64,000 nt of DNA, from contig CM049311.1 in assembly GCA_026874595.1 (NCBI GenBank), positions 5,429,676 to 5,493,675 of the forward strand, written 5' to 3'. Made by a program: the position numbers and the translations under genes. Below are positions 11,353-21,677 of the stretch, in pieces. The DNA comes from Sipunculus nudus (Eukaryota > Annelida > Sipuncula > Golfingiida > Sipunculidae). Each line of letters begins with the position of its first letter. The stretch's first letter is position 1. The notes under the pieces were generated by a model that was not told where the DNA came from, did no database searches, and saw only the letters and a program-made list of their open reading frames with translations.

Positions 11353-12340
11353 AATCACAGATAATAAGGTGGACAATATGGGACCCGACCTTCCGAGCCA
11401 CAGAGAGTGCTTTGTATGACACAGCATTCCATCCCTTCATGAATGTCCACTTGTATTTCCTAGGAATATTTAATGGATAATATAGTGTAGAAGATTATAT
11501 GATTGTTCTTATTTTCAACAAGGAAAATATACACTTACCTTACACAATATTTAAGAAAGATAATTATTTTTAAATATGAGAAATCCGAAGTTTAAAACAT
11601 ATCAGCCCCTCTCATGCGGTCAAGGAAAAGAGTCACATGCAAAAACTTCCTAACTTAGCAGTTGCTGATTGGCTAACGTAATGTAGACACTATAAAAAAT
11701 GACCAGCTATAAACAACTTTGCATGCATGTTTTATACTCAGGCAAGGACATATTTAGTCTGTGTATCAGAGAAGAGTTATTTAACTATAGTTGTGCAATC
11801 CATGTTAAATAAAAAAAGGTTATATTTTTGTCGTGTTGTCGGACTCGAACACAACAAGTGTTTGTTGAGAATTCTCTAAAAAGGAACGGAATATCATTTT
11901 CTCAAATATTTCGATACATGATAAGACAAAATTAAGAAAATAATTATCTAATTATAGTTGACGGCATTTGAATAAAGAACAAGTGTGGTTTCTTTAAAGA
12001 TTATAGCTCATACTAGTCATTTTCATTCTTGTTTAATGTTAAAGTAACAACTCTTGGGTCTACTTAAATTTTAAACTATGTCTAAAATTTTGTGATCTCA
12101 AAAATATATGTTGTCATTTATAAGTTTAGAGGTTTAATTGTTATCATACTATAAGCAATATATTCTGGGATCTTATATCAGATAAGAAAATAATAACAGC
12201 AACATTTGTTCATGTTTTATCATATATGTGTCGCTGATTGTTAAACCTGAAGAAAGATTGCCACTGGCGCTCACATTGCCATCTGGCGGTTGCACACTGA
12301 ACTAACTTTGAAAATGAAAGCGGTGTCCGGCTTACCATGA
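11353..12340. other. AT-rich intergenic, nothing recognised
   Basis: No coding, RNA or repeat signal that I can support, apart from GCCATCTGGC at 12278-12287, a CTCF-like word. Confidence 0.5.
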
Positions 12341-12344
12341 AGTT

Positions 12345-12600
12345 TTCTCCATGGGCTTACCAATAATGGTTACAAAGTCGATATTTTTCATTGTTTTGAA
12401 TTATGTGTTTTACCTGCAGAATTATCTGTTTTATCATTTTTACATGCTTAATTTTACATGCATAGTCAATATGTTATGTGTGATTTTTATGTATTTTTAT
12501 GTATTATTTTTATGTATTTATCTATCTATTTACTTATTTATTTTTTATGTAATGAATTGCAAGTCAACAACAAATTCCTGGAACTGAAGGCTAATAAATC
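12345..12600 (+). mobile_element. probable LINE 3' tail preceding microsatellite
   Basis: T-rich sequence with repeated TTTTTATGTATT words ends in AACTGAAGGCTAATAAATC and passes directly into the TTATC array. LINEs of the CR1/L2/RTE type often end in a short simple repeat that seeds a microsatellite, commonly right after an AATAAA-like word. No reverse transcriptase is present upstream, so this would be a 5'-truncated copy. Inferred only. Confidence 0.4.
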
Positions 12601-13005
12601 TTATCTTATCTTATCTTATCTTATCTTATCTTATCTTATCTTATCTTATCTTATCTTATCTTATCTTATCTTATCTTATCTTATCTTATCTTATCTTATC
12701 TTATCTTATCTTATCTTATCTTATCTTATCTTATCTTATCTTATCTTATCTTATCTTATCTTATCTTATCTTATCTTATCTTATCTTATCTTATCTTATC
12801 TTATCTTATCTTATCTTATCTTATCTTATCTTATCTTATCTTATCTTATCTTATCTTATCTTATCTTATCTTATCTTATCTTATCTTATCTTATCTTATC
12901 TTATCTTATCTTATCTTATCTTATCTTATCTTATCTTATCTTATCTTATCTTATCTTATCTTATCTTATCTTATCTTATCTTATCTTATCTTATCTTATC
13001 TTATC
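12601..13005 (+). repeat. (TTATC)81 microsatellite, no interruptions
   Basis: 405 bases made of 81 perfect TTATC pentamers, preceded by AAATC and followed by TTATT. On the complementary strand the unit reads GATAA, the GATA-factor core, so the array is 81 tandem GATA sites. The lack of any substitution implies recent expansion. The apparent 188-codon open frame through it is an artefact of the pentamer. Confidence 0.98.
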
Positions 13006-14246
13006 TTATTTAAAACTTTTCTGAGGGTAGGTCACTGCAATGTTTACTGGAATATAACATGAATGCGTTAATGAATCAAGTTGGGTCTAATCATCAACAC
13101 ATGCTAACGAATAGAACACTTATACATTGATAATGAGACAGTATACCTTGAATCAAAACCTTTATATTTATTTACATTGGTTGGGTTGGAACTAGATACA
13201 AGGTGATAGTGGTTAGGCTGAATGTATACCTCAGTCGTTAATCTTCAGAAATTAATTAACAGTTACATTTGGGCTGTCATCTTACATCTTCCTGACCTCC
13301 ATCGGAGACGTCACGGCAAACCTATATATAAATGGGCCAGCTTTCTGGGATTGTTAAACAACTGGTCCTGTGTAATTGATATTAAGACATATTTGCCCCT
13401 ATACACTGTTAGAAAGTAAGGGTTTTCCATAAGGGTGTTCCTTAAAACCCCGAGTTTCCAGTTGAATAAACCTTACCGCTGACTCGCAAAGGGTTTTAAG
13501 CCATAACTTCCTGCGTCAAACCTATTTCATTTTGACAAACACCCTTTTTGAAACTTATACATATATTTTCTGTAAATGCAACAAGAGGGTAATAGTGCCG
13601 CCCACACGTATACGGAGTTTTTCGGATTCACCCGAGTGTCACCGGCTGTGATATCACGTAATTTTTTATGCACGCGCATCGAACCCAGTACCATGTCCTT
13701 TTGAAGCAAGCTACATTGACAGTTGATGAAGAAAGATTTTCCGTCTCAGATCCGACATTACTAGCCTTAGTGAAGATAGTTTATTATATTTTAGTTCTCG
13801 GAATGTTAATACTGTGTTTGATGTTGTTATAGACTAGATTTAACAACACAATGTGGTAGTGCAGTATGAGAAGCTAACACAGTCTTTCGTGCAACAGATG
13901 CAAGATGGCGATGGGTCAGTAGGGACCTTATGGGCGGCGTTCCTGTTTGACAACGGCATCCTTTTTTCAGTTTCAGTGAAATTTAACCAAATTTTACAGA
14001 CAGTTTACCGAATAAGACTTTACTAATTTCCAGCATATTTAATTAGGTAAGAGGTCACAGCATTTTGAAGGCACCGTGGTGACTTAACAATAATCCTATG
14101 GTTTTCATGAAGCTTATTATACATGTTTACAAATATAATTTCTCACCTGGATTATATTCTCATTAAAATTTACTCAGATTTAATGAAATAAGAGGTACAC
14201 GACAGGCGTTTTATGTACGTGTTACGAAGAAAAATTGCCCAGGGGA
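13006..14246. other. intergenic, nothing firmly recognised
   Basis: No gene. A stretch at 13408-13560 beginning CACTGTTAGAAAGTAAGGG and containing several AAGGGT/ACCCTT words resembles a foldback element, but I could not define arms. AGATGGCGATGG occurs near 13903. Confidence 0.4.
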
Positions 14247-14345
14247 AAATACTGGGCCGATACAGGATTCGAACCCATGTGGTTGGCGCACACGTCCGGC
14301 GTTCCAACCGCTTCGCTAGAAAAACAGCTTTTCTAGCGAGACAGT
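14247..14345 (-). mobile_element. tRNA-like SINE head
   Basis: On the minus strand a consensus B box, GGGTTCGAATCC (about 14274-14263), sits about 45 bases after an A-box-like GCGAAGCGGTTGG. No complete acceptor stem or anticodon arm of a functional tRNA forms, so a tRNA-derived SINE or tRNA pseudogene is likelier. A stem of GCTAGAAAA with TTTTCTAGC (about 14314-14336) adjoins it. Confidence 0.5.
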
Positions 14346-14745
14346 TCGGTCCGCTTTTATGTAAGCCCGTAACAGCACGTTTGCGGTGCGCTTGTTTAAT
14401 ATTTTAGATAATCAGCCTGTTCCGTGAAATCATAAAGTTTTGGTACGCCATCTTGTAGTAAATATCCTTAGGTTTCAGAATATGTATCAGGTGATCCCAG
14501 ATCAAGAATTTATGGAATATAAATGATAACAGCAACAATATTAAAACAGACTCGGGGACATTTCTGAAATGGTGATGTTAAGGGAAGTCAAACTTAGATA
14601 ATTTTGTCTTTGAGGCACTGATGGGGAATGAACCAGGTATACTGTCATCTCGGAAATCAACTCCTGGTCCACCAGGCTACATCCTCACCTAACCCGGTCA
14701 TCCATATTTGATTAAATACTTCATTATTTTTGAGACAATGATCAA

Positions 14746-14945
14746 TTTGCGAGTGGCAGAACAAATAATACGAATGGGTGGCTTCCACACGGGGACAAAG
14801 GAATGGTCCTTTATCACAATGGTTTATAAGAAAATATATATTGTGGTGATTCTTATTACCTCCAAAACGAAATGGACTATTGATATGTCTTTACCCTAAC
14901 CCTCTACAAATGTTCAGCAAAACATTTTTCGCCTGTCACGCTTTT
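14746..14945 (+). repeat. diverged direct repeat, copy A
   Basis: Shares with 15393-15590 the words GAGTGGCAGAACAA, ATACGAATGGG, GGGGACAAAGGAAT, AATATAT..TGGTGATTC and CCCTCTACAA..TTCAGCAAAA, in the same order and orientation, 647 bases apart. No target duplications or coding potential seen. Confidence 0.7.
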
Positions 14946-15392
14946 TTCAGGAATCGACCTGTAATCCCCACTAAACCCAATTTCCATTATATCGCCTGTC
15001 AAGGAACTTTACTCTGGCAAAAGAAAGTAAAGATTTTCAATTGAAGCGCGGAACACATGTCCACATAAATCTTAATCACTTTTCCGTTGAGTGGAAACAA
15101 AGAGCTGAGACCCTTTACACGATCACTGTTTTATAGGTTTACAGGTATGTTGATTTTTATACATTCAGAAGTATCTTTCCATGATAACCATGGTTTTAAT
15201 GGTTCGGCCGATTTATAGGTTGTTTGAAAAAAAATTCAAAAAGCCCGGGGGTGGGGGTAATTGCACACACTTCTAAGGGTACAATCTATTGGGGACTTTG
15301 AAACCCCCGCCAGAAGCTACTAACCAGTCGTTCGTTTATACGTGCACGTTTCATGTAAAACATTGTTATGGTTCAGAAACACGGGTTCACCA

Positions 15393-15590
15393 GGCGAGTG
15401 GCAGAACAACAACATACGAATGGGCGGCTTCTACTCGGGGACAAAGGAATAGCCCGTTATAATCATTCCTTTGTGGAATTGTGATTACGGCACTTTAGAA
15501 AAAAATATATTATGGTGATTCCGATTACGGATGCAGTTTTTCTCTATCCCTCTACAATTTTTCAGCAAAATCTGTATATTACATTTTGCG
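15393..15590 (+). repeat. diverged direct repeat, copy B
   Basis: The partner of the copy at 14746-14945. It carries one extra segment (TTTGTGGAATTGTGATTACGG) relative to that copy. Either two insertions of one family or a local duplication. Confidence 0.7.
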
Positions 15591-16332
15591 TTAATTTGCA
15601 AAAAAAAGACAATGCAACGAACCAAGGCTGAAGTGGTTTCTTTGCTAAATGCTTTCATCGAAATATATCAACCAGCTTTCTTTTTATTTGGGAGAGTTGT
15701 CCATTTTGCATCAGACCTGCTTATTCCATGACAATTTGCAGTACTTAAACCAAAAATTTAATACTGTTGGAATATATTTTTTCTGGGCCTATCTTTTTCA
15801 CATTGGCAGCTAGCTATACGCTTCGCGTACAAGAGACTTCCACGACATATGAATGTGTATACAAATAACGCATGTGTCTGTTAACATGCCTTAGACTATA
15901 CCCTCAACTGACTTCACTGAATAAACATCGTGTTTCACGATGGCGCCTGAGCTTCAACTAATACAAAGCATCTTTCATATAATTTCACAAAGAATGCTCC
16001 TTTATACAATCGTTATATCTACGATATTTCCCAAGCAATGAAGCTGTCGGACCTATGATGTTTATCGGAAAAAACTTCTCACTTAAAAATTCGTAAACCC
16101 TATATATGCCTCACGTCTTTTTCCAAAATCTATTTTTGTGTGATTTCTGGAATAGAATAACTTTTCTTTCTATGTTGATATTTTGGTAGGGGGTGTTCCT
16201 GGAGAATTCTAGCAGAAGTAATCTTTATATCATATAAGTGAAACTCATGACAAAAGTTCCTGCAAAAAGCTTAGGATTAAAATATGCGTCGTTTGGTTCC
16301 TATCAGCTCATAAAAATATGCATCAGATAGAG

Positions 16333-16359
16333 CCGTGGATTTTCCACGGGGGCAGCTAG
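16333..16359 (+). mobile_element. Helitron-like 3' terminus
   Basis: A perfect 7-bp hairpin (CCGTGGA-TTT-TCCACGG, 16333-16349) is followed 6 bases later by CTAG (16356-16359) and then T. Helitrons end with a short GC-rich hairpin near a 3' CTRR, inserted between A and T. The 5' end is unclear. It may lie near 15812, where a TACGC/GCGTA hairpin and a second CTAG occur, giving about 550 bp. No Rep/helicase is present, so a non-autonomous element. Confidence 0.45.
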
Positions 16360-16360
16360 T

Positions 16361-18276
16361 ATGTAATAATTGTTCATTCTGGACCAAGTGAGCTACAGTT
16401 TTGGTTAAAGTGTATTATGTGCGTGTTTGAGTGCTAAGCGTCTGTTAGAAAGTGTACATTTATGGAATGTGGTATGTTATATCATTTTGTTGAAAGCAAT
16501 TAAAAGTAAAAAAAAATGAAAGCGTAGGCTATATCTTAACATATGCCCCTTTCATAATGCAGATTTGAAGAAAACCGTCTACACATATTTTTCTCACAAC
16601 TATGCAGACATTTATTGGTGGATTTGATTGGCCTACATTTGGAACTATTTGAAATCATGCAGATCAAACTAATAGCCTTTTCAGGCAAAAAAAAAAGGTA
16701 TGTAAAGTACTAGTCCTAATTGTCACATTCCAGAATATCCTATCCGAAAGGAATAGAAAAATTCTTGATTCTATTGCTATAGTGTCTTCGAACAGGAAAT
16801 ATTCACACGAGAGCTTTTGGTCCTTTGGCCCTTATTTAGGCCTAATCTTATAGTGTGTTTAAATGTCAGTTTGCATACCTGTACATTAATAACATGTGAA
16901 CACAATGTAAATATACTTTATGTAGATTTTAACTCACCGTCGTTAATTGACTTCATTTGTAGATATAATCACATAAGTAAATGTGGGCATGTGGATTGGG
17001 CTTAATAAACATCCACATGTTTATGTCATGGGGACATGTCACATTCAGTGTTTGTGTGGGTTTACACACAAAGAAACTTTAATGTGTCAGAGTTTAAACC
17101 AAGAAAAGTATTCTGGAAATACCTAATGATTAACACATATATTCTTCAGGTTGTGAGATTTCCACCTTGGTTTAGGCCTAAGTGTCTAAATAATGAAGGA
17201 AAGGAGATAACAAACTGATTTAAGGCAAAATTGTATGTTACAAATTAAGTCTTTTTTAGGCTCTCGCCATGTCTAAAATGCCTTCATATCTATCTTTAGC
17301 CTATTAAAAAAAAATTTTCCACTTGCTGCAGGGGGTAGGCCTACCCCCCCCCCCCCCCGCTACCCTCCCCCCTGAGCGCGCGCGATCGCCCGCTTCACTC
17401 GCGCTGACTTATCTCCCGATACTGAATTTCAAAAAGTTGAGAGGTTTGAATTTAGCCTAGGTGAAGAATAATTTCTGATCAGGCCTAAATCTGCAAATTG
17501 TAAAACAACGACATTAAATCCAGATCAAAGAATTACAACTGCACTTTTTTTTTAGCAACTGCACGAATAAATAGGGGTCAACTCCAGTTGACATAGGCCT
17601 GAATTAATTTTTTTACGAGGGCTAACGTATGTGACTGGAACAAAACTAAATTTTAGAACAATACCATTTTAAAATTAACCTTCAACTGCACAGTTCTTCA
17701 CAAATGGGGACAACTGAATATAGGCCTACCCTGCTCGTTACTCTGTCCCTGGATAGATTTGTCACAGGAGTGAGTCATAAAAGTTTAAGACGTCAAAAGT
17801 CAAATTGGTGCACAACGTTTAATCATATTCACCATGTTTCGTGATCACTGCTTCCCAGTAGCTTAGTTGTTTAGCCTTATAACTTGTATAAGGTACTTTA
17901 TTTGTATAATCAATCAGAATATCATGTATCAGTAATTCCTATGCATTTTATTTCAAACCAGCATGTATCACAGCAAATTCCTTTTTGATTGTCATATTCT
18001 TCCAAAATTATTGAAATAGCTTCAGACTAAGTCACTTTCAGCACATTCACCACAGACCTGTAAATGTGAAGGGCTATTTTGGTATTATGACTATGAGCGA
18101 TATTAAGAGTATTTGGTTCGTTCAAGCTTCATTTAAATATTAGTAGGTTTTTTAAACCTGATATTTCGCCATGTTACCTCGGTAACCCGTACATTCCTGC
18201 TTATGGTCCAGAAGTTTAGGAGATAAAAGAAAACTAATGAAAACCTCAGGAAGGTGAAAAGAATGAAAATAAGTCT
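16361..18276. other. intergenic, nothing recognised
   Basis: No supported gene. Contains a 15-base poly-C run (17344-17358) followed by a short CpG-rich patch (GCGCGCGCGATCGCC). Open frames at 16817-17218 have no family signature. Confidence 0.5.
17344..17358 (+). repeat. poly-C run, 15 bases
   Basis: C homopolymer followed by a CpG-rich patch. Confidence 0.9.
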
Positions 18277-18349
18277 TGGAGAACCGGGGCATCGATCCCC
18301 GTACCTCTCGCATGCTAAGCGAGCGCTCTACCATTTGAGCTAGTTCCCC
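18277..18349 (-). tRNA. tRNA-Ala (AGC)
   Basis: On the minus strand 73 bases fold as a canonical cloverleaf. The acceptor stem is GGGGAAC with GTTCTCC (one G-T pair) and discriminator A. The D stem is GCTC/GAGC. The anticodon arm is CTCGC-TTAGCAT-GCGAG, giving anticodon AGC (plus-strand 18314-18316). The T arm is CGGGG-ATCGATG-CCCCG. The A box (TAGCTCAAATGG) and B box (GGATCGATGCC) support pol III transcription from internal promoters, and T-rich sequence follows. There is no intron and no encoded CCA, as expected in eukaryotes. The body closely resembles animal nuclear tRNA-Ala(AGC) genes, including the ATCGATG T loop, so it is likely functional rather than a SINE head. It delivers alanine at GCU/GCC codons (A34 modified to inosine). 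Confidence 0.95.
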
Positions 18350-18473
18350 ACCTGTTATATTAGATTTATCAACGTATATATACCGGCCACAGTAACAGTC
18401 CGCAGTATGCATGCACACACCCTGCGTGTAAAACAGATATAATTATTTTGGCCTAACGTTGATAAAGTATCTA

Positions 18474-18626
18474 TAAGCCACAGTCGCATGAATCGTTATT
18501 TTTGGCTGGTATTTGGCCCAAAACAAGGTGGGCAGGACTTCGTGGATTCTCTGTTTACTTCTGAATGGACCTTGTTTTGGGTCAAATATCAGCCACAAAT
18601 AACGATTCATGCAACTGTGTGTAAGC
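18474..18626. mobile_element. foldback MITE with 51-bp inverted arms
   Basis: The arms at 18479-18529 and 18569-18619 are inverted repeats with a few mismatches (shared GCATGAATCGTTATTT and CCCAAAACAAGGT) around a 39-base spacer. TAAGC at 18474-18478 and 18622-18626 may be the target duplication, offset by two bases on the right. It lies 130 bases from the tRNA gene. Noncoding. Confidence 0.75.
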
Positions 18627-19154
18627 CGAGTACAGCTACTCGGAGAGTTATTTAACTTATGGGGTTATTATGGCAGAAAACAATATGTCTGTATCTGTTG
18701 TTAAACACTGAGGCGTGTTTAGAGGAACACCCCCCCCCTCCCCCCGGGCCCCAAAAAAAATAAAATTTGTTCAACAATTTAGGGGCTCCCGATTTCGTAA
18801 AGTTGCCTAGGTCTACCAGGGCATATCTAAATCTTTTGCGAAATATTTTTCATGTCCATAACCTAGTTTCAATTTACCAGCGATATACACCCAATGAATC
18901 TTGTCCTTGACTTTCAGAGGGGATGATCCGATCTCTATGTCGTAACATGTCCTGGCGGGAAAACCTCTGGTTGAATAGTTACAAATGGTATATAGCCCTA
19001 TTTAAAAGAAGCATGCAGCAAGCCTATAAAGGCCTATATCAACCGAGAAAACATGAAACACACCAGGGCAATACTAGTATATACGCTATGTTTAAATTTA
19101 GCAACTTTTCGTCATACACAAAGCAAAACACTAAATGGAAAGACAATCCAATTG

Positions 19155-19160
19155 TATATG

Positions 19161-19214
<54 letters not shown>

Positions 19215-19220
19215 GTATGT
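19155..19220. repeat. (TA)n microsatellite
   Basis: Alternating TA for about 60 bases with a single C break. Confidence 0.95.
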
Positions 19221-19634
19221 ATATTCTCATTAACGTTGTATAGTAAACCAGGGTCATCTGGCCATTACCGTTATCATTTTAGAATCCCATTTAATTTTGA
19301 ACAGCAAGTATAATTAATTAATTAATTTAAAGAGAATATAATTAAGCCTACAGGGGCTGTAAAATATGTATCTCTGAACGACAAATTTGTTAAAATGAAT
19401 GCAATTTTTCTTTTCAAGCGCCCAACATTTAAGTACAAATGGTCGGGGGTTTTTTTCAGTTTATAGGCCCTACACCGTAGGAGGGGGCATTTATTGCTTA
19501 TAAATTTTTGAATTTCTTTTAATCCGGAATGCATCGTCCTCGTAAGGTCACGTGCTGAGGCAGTTAAACAATTTGTCTCGAAAATCCGGTAAATGAATAC
19601 ACCGAAAATATATATTGTGTAAAAAAATCCACCC

Positions 19635-19665
<31 letters not shown>

Positions 19666-19666
19666 G

Positions 19667-19722
<56 letters not shown>

Positions 19723-19753
19723 AGAAATAGAGAGAGAGACAGAGAGAGAGAGA
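19635..19753 (+). repeat. (AT)n followed by (GA)n microsatellite
   Basis: AT repeat (19635-19668) turns directly into about 84 bases of GA repeat with minor interruptions. Leu-Ser and Tyr-Ile repeat frames over it are artefacts. Confidence 0.95.
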
Positions 19754-20195
19754 TTAATAGTAACATCATGCTTCAAAATAGTTTAGAGGTATCTGTCGAA
19801 TGAGAATAAAATAAATGAGAAATAAGTCACTTTCAAATATAATTAGGGTCAGAGGCTATACAAATAATGAATCGCAGAAGGTTTAATTAGTCACACTCAT
19901 GAGGAAACCAGTGATTTTGGATATACAGGAACCTGGGTGGTATTTTTTAGTGGTGACATCTGGCGGTCGGTTCGTTGGTTAGTAGGTTATCTTTCATGCA
20001 GAATCGCTTGTCATTTTTTAAGGCGCATCTCAATGTTTCCGAAAATTATGCTAATTGGTTCCCTTTTCCATCGCCCGTCAAAATATTCATACAGAAAACA
20101 GATATAATAAAAATTTAAAAATTAATTTATCTTGTTTATATTCACTTTTATAAGAACTTAAGCTTATTTCTGCAAACTACACACGTTTTGTTATC

Positions 20196-20206
20196 CCCCC
20201 CCCCCG
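20196..20206 (+). repeat. poly-C run
   Basis: C homopolymer of about ten bases just upstream of the LINE fragment. Confidence 0.85.
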
Positions 20207-20238
20207 AGAAAACGTTTATGCATTAAAGCATCTAGCGA

Positions 20239-21225
20239 TTGAGAATTTTAAAATATTATAAATATAATCTGTCCATGAAAAACATTAGAAAGGCAATGGT
20301 CAGACCAATCCTAGAGTACGGATCACAACTATTTAATTATTGTTCTACGAAAGTTGCAAATAAACTTGACAGTATACAAAGAAGAGCAGCACTGGTATGT
20401 ACTGGAGCTATGACTTCAACGAGCTCACAAAAATTAATTCAGGAACTAAAATGGCCTAATCTGAAAAACAGATGTGAATTCCAAATTATAATCTAAGGTT
20501 TCAACGAATTTTACATGGTTTAGCTTCATCTTATTTAAGTACCCAATACAACCTCTACAATAGTTCCTAACAACCTTCGCGGTAAGGAGGACCTTCGTCC
20601 ACCCTTCTTTAAAAAAAAAACAAAGCAGACGTTCATTTCTACCAACTGCTTGCCTGCTATGAAACAAACTGCCTTTAAATATTCGGATTATGCCGAATAC
20701 AGACTCCTTTAAATATGCATTGAAAAAAAACATATATTCCGCGAAGAACGCACTGGAAAGAATATATATGTCATTAAACAAAGGTAAATAGAAATAATAA
20801 TCATCAGGCTAAGATTCGGAGTTTGTCAATTAAATAAATATCTTTTTGATATAGGAAAGTCAGATAATTCACGCTGCATGTAAGTGTAGAATGACAGATG
20901 TAACCGTAGAACACTACATGCTAGATTGCATCACGTATAATAATTGCAGATCAAGCTGATATAACGGAATTAAAAAGATACTATATCTAAAGGAAATTTA
21001 TAGGCTGACTTATTCAATAACCATGGACCGAGAAAAAAACTGAAAAAAAATGTTATTAAACGCATTATTGTTTGGTGATAATTTCCCAACAAATGCAATT
21101 AGAGATAAAGTATCAATATTAATCCAGAAGTTTATACTGAACACGAAGAACTACCTTAAAATGCGCACAACAACTGATGTTGATACTGTTACTGATTCTG
21201 ATACTTTATACTGATACCAGCTAAA
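20239..21225 (+). pseudogene. LINE 3' fragment (RT C-terminal region)
   Basis: The first 85 codons contain the thumb-side signature of Jockey/CR1-type reverse transcriptases: MVRPILEYGSQLFNYC, LDSIQRRAALVCTGAM, then LIQELKWPNLKNR. After a frameshift near 20490 come FQRILHGLASSYL, a DSFKYALKK-like segment, and at about 20815-20950 RFGVCQLNKYLF, C-x-C and VEHYMLDC. This matches the C-terminal zinc-knuckle-like tail of these elements. Several frameshifts and stops break it. The catalytic RT core and endonuclease are absent, so it is a 5'-truncated dead copy, as is usual for LINEs. It may or may not be the same family as the fragment at 7119-8400. They do not overlap in content. Confidence 0.8.
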
Positions 21226-21380
21226 CAACACGAACTTTTTTAAATATTGCACAAATTTTTCCATACAAGGGAAATATTCCCCAACAAGGCATTCTTATTT
21301 ACCAGTGTATTAAACAGCTGCAAATGAAAAGTGCTTCAACTGTGTTTATTTAATGACTCAAATATTAAGATTTCCGGCGT

Positions 21381-21677
21381 TTGTGATGTACGGGTAGAGC
21401 ACAGGACTCAAGGCCGAGAGGTCGTGAGTTTTAATCTCAGATTTTCATGGTCGGCTCCAACCAAGGGTGAGCTAAATGGGAAGGCTGTACCCCAGAGCTA
21501 TGTATCACTCACAAACGAGCACATCTTATGGAGGTTCCTCGGTGTTATGTTGAAAAAATTTGATGATTACATGACCTGAAGGTGCGATAGACACAAGATG
21601 TGGATGACACCAGGATACAAATAAATGACAGGAAGCGAATGCTACCGCCCTGTCACATAGTCCCAAACCAAAATAAA
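21381..21677 (+). mobile_element. tRNA-derived SINE, copy 2
   Basis: Same family as 3041-3378, with the shared body in the same order. This copy is more decayed: the A box is damaged, the B box reads GTTTTAATC, and about 40 bases are lost relative to copy 1. The end words GAATGCTACCGCCCTGTCAC and CCAAACCAAAAT align with copy 1. Confidence 0.7.

Noticed and set aside
12458-13024. 188-codon open frame rich in Tyr-Leu-Ile-Leu-Ser
   Set aside because: It is the TTATC pentamer read in frame. No start context or unique sequence.
14640-14705. tRNA-like element on the minus strand with GGTTCATTCCCC
   Set aside because: Too diverged from the A and B boxes. No cloverleaf.
20446-20781. Minus-strand 111-codon frame
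   Set aside because: It is antisense to the LINE fragment on the plus strand.
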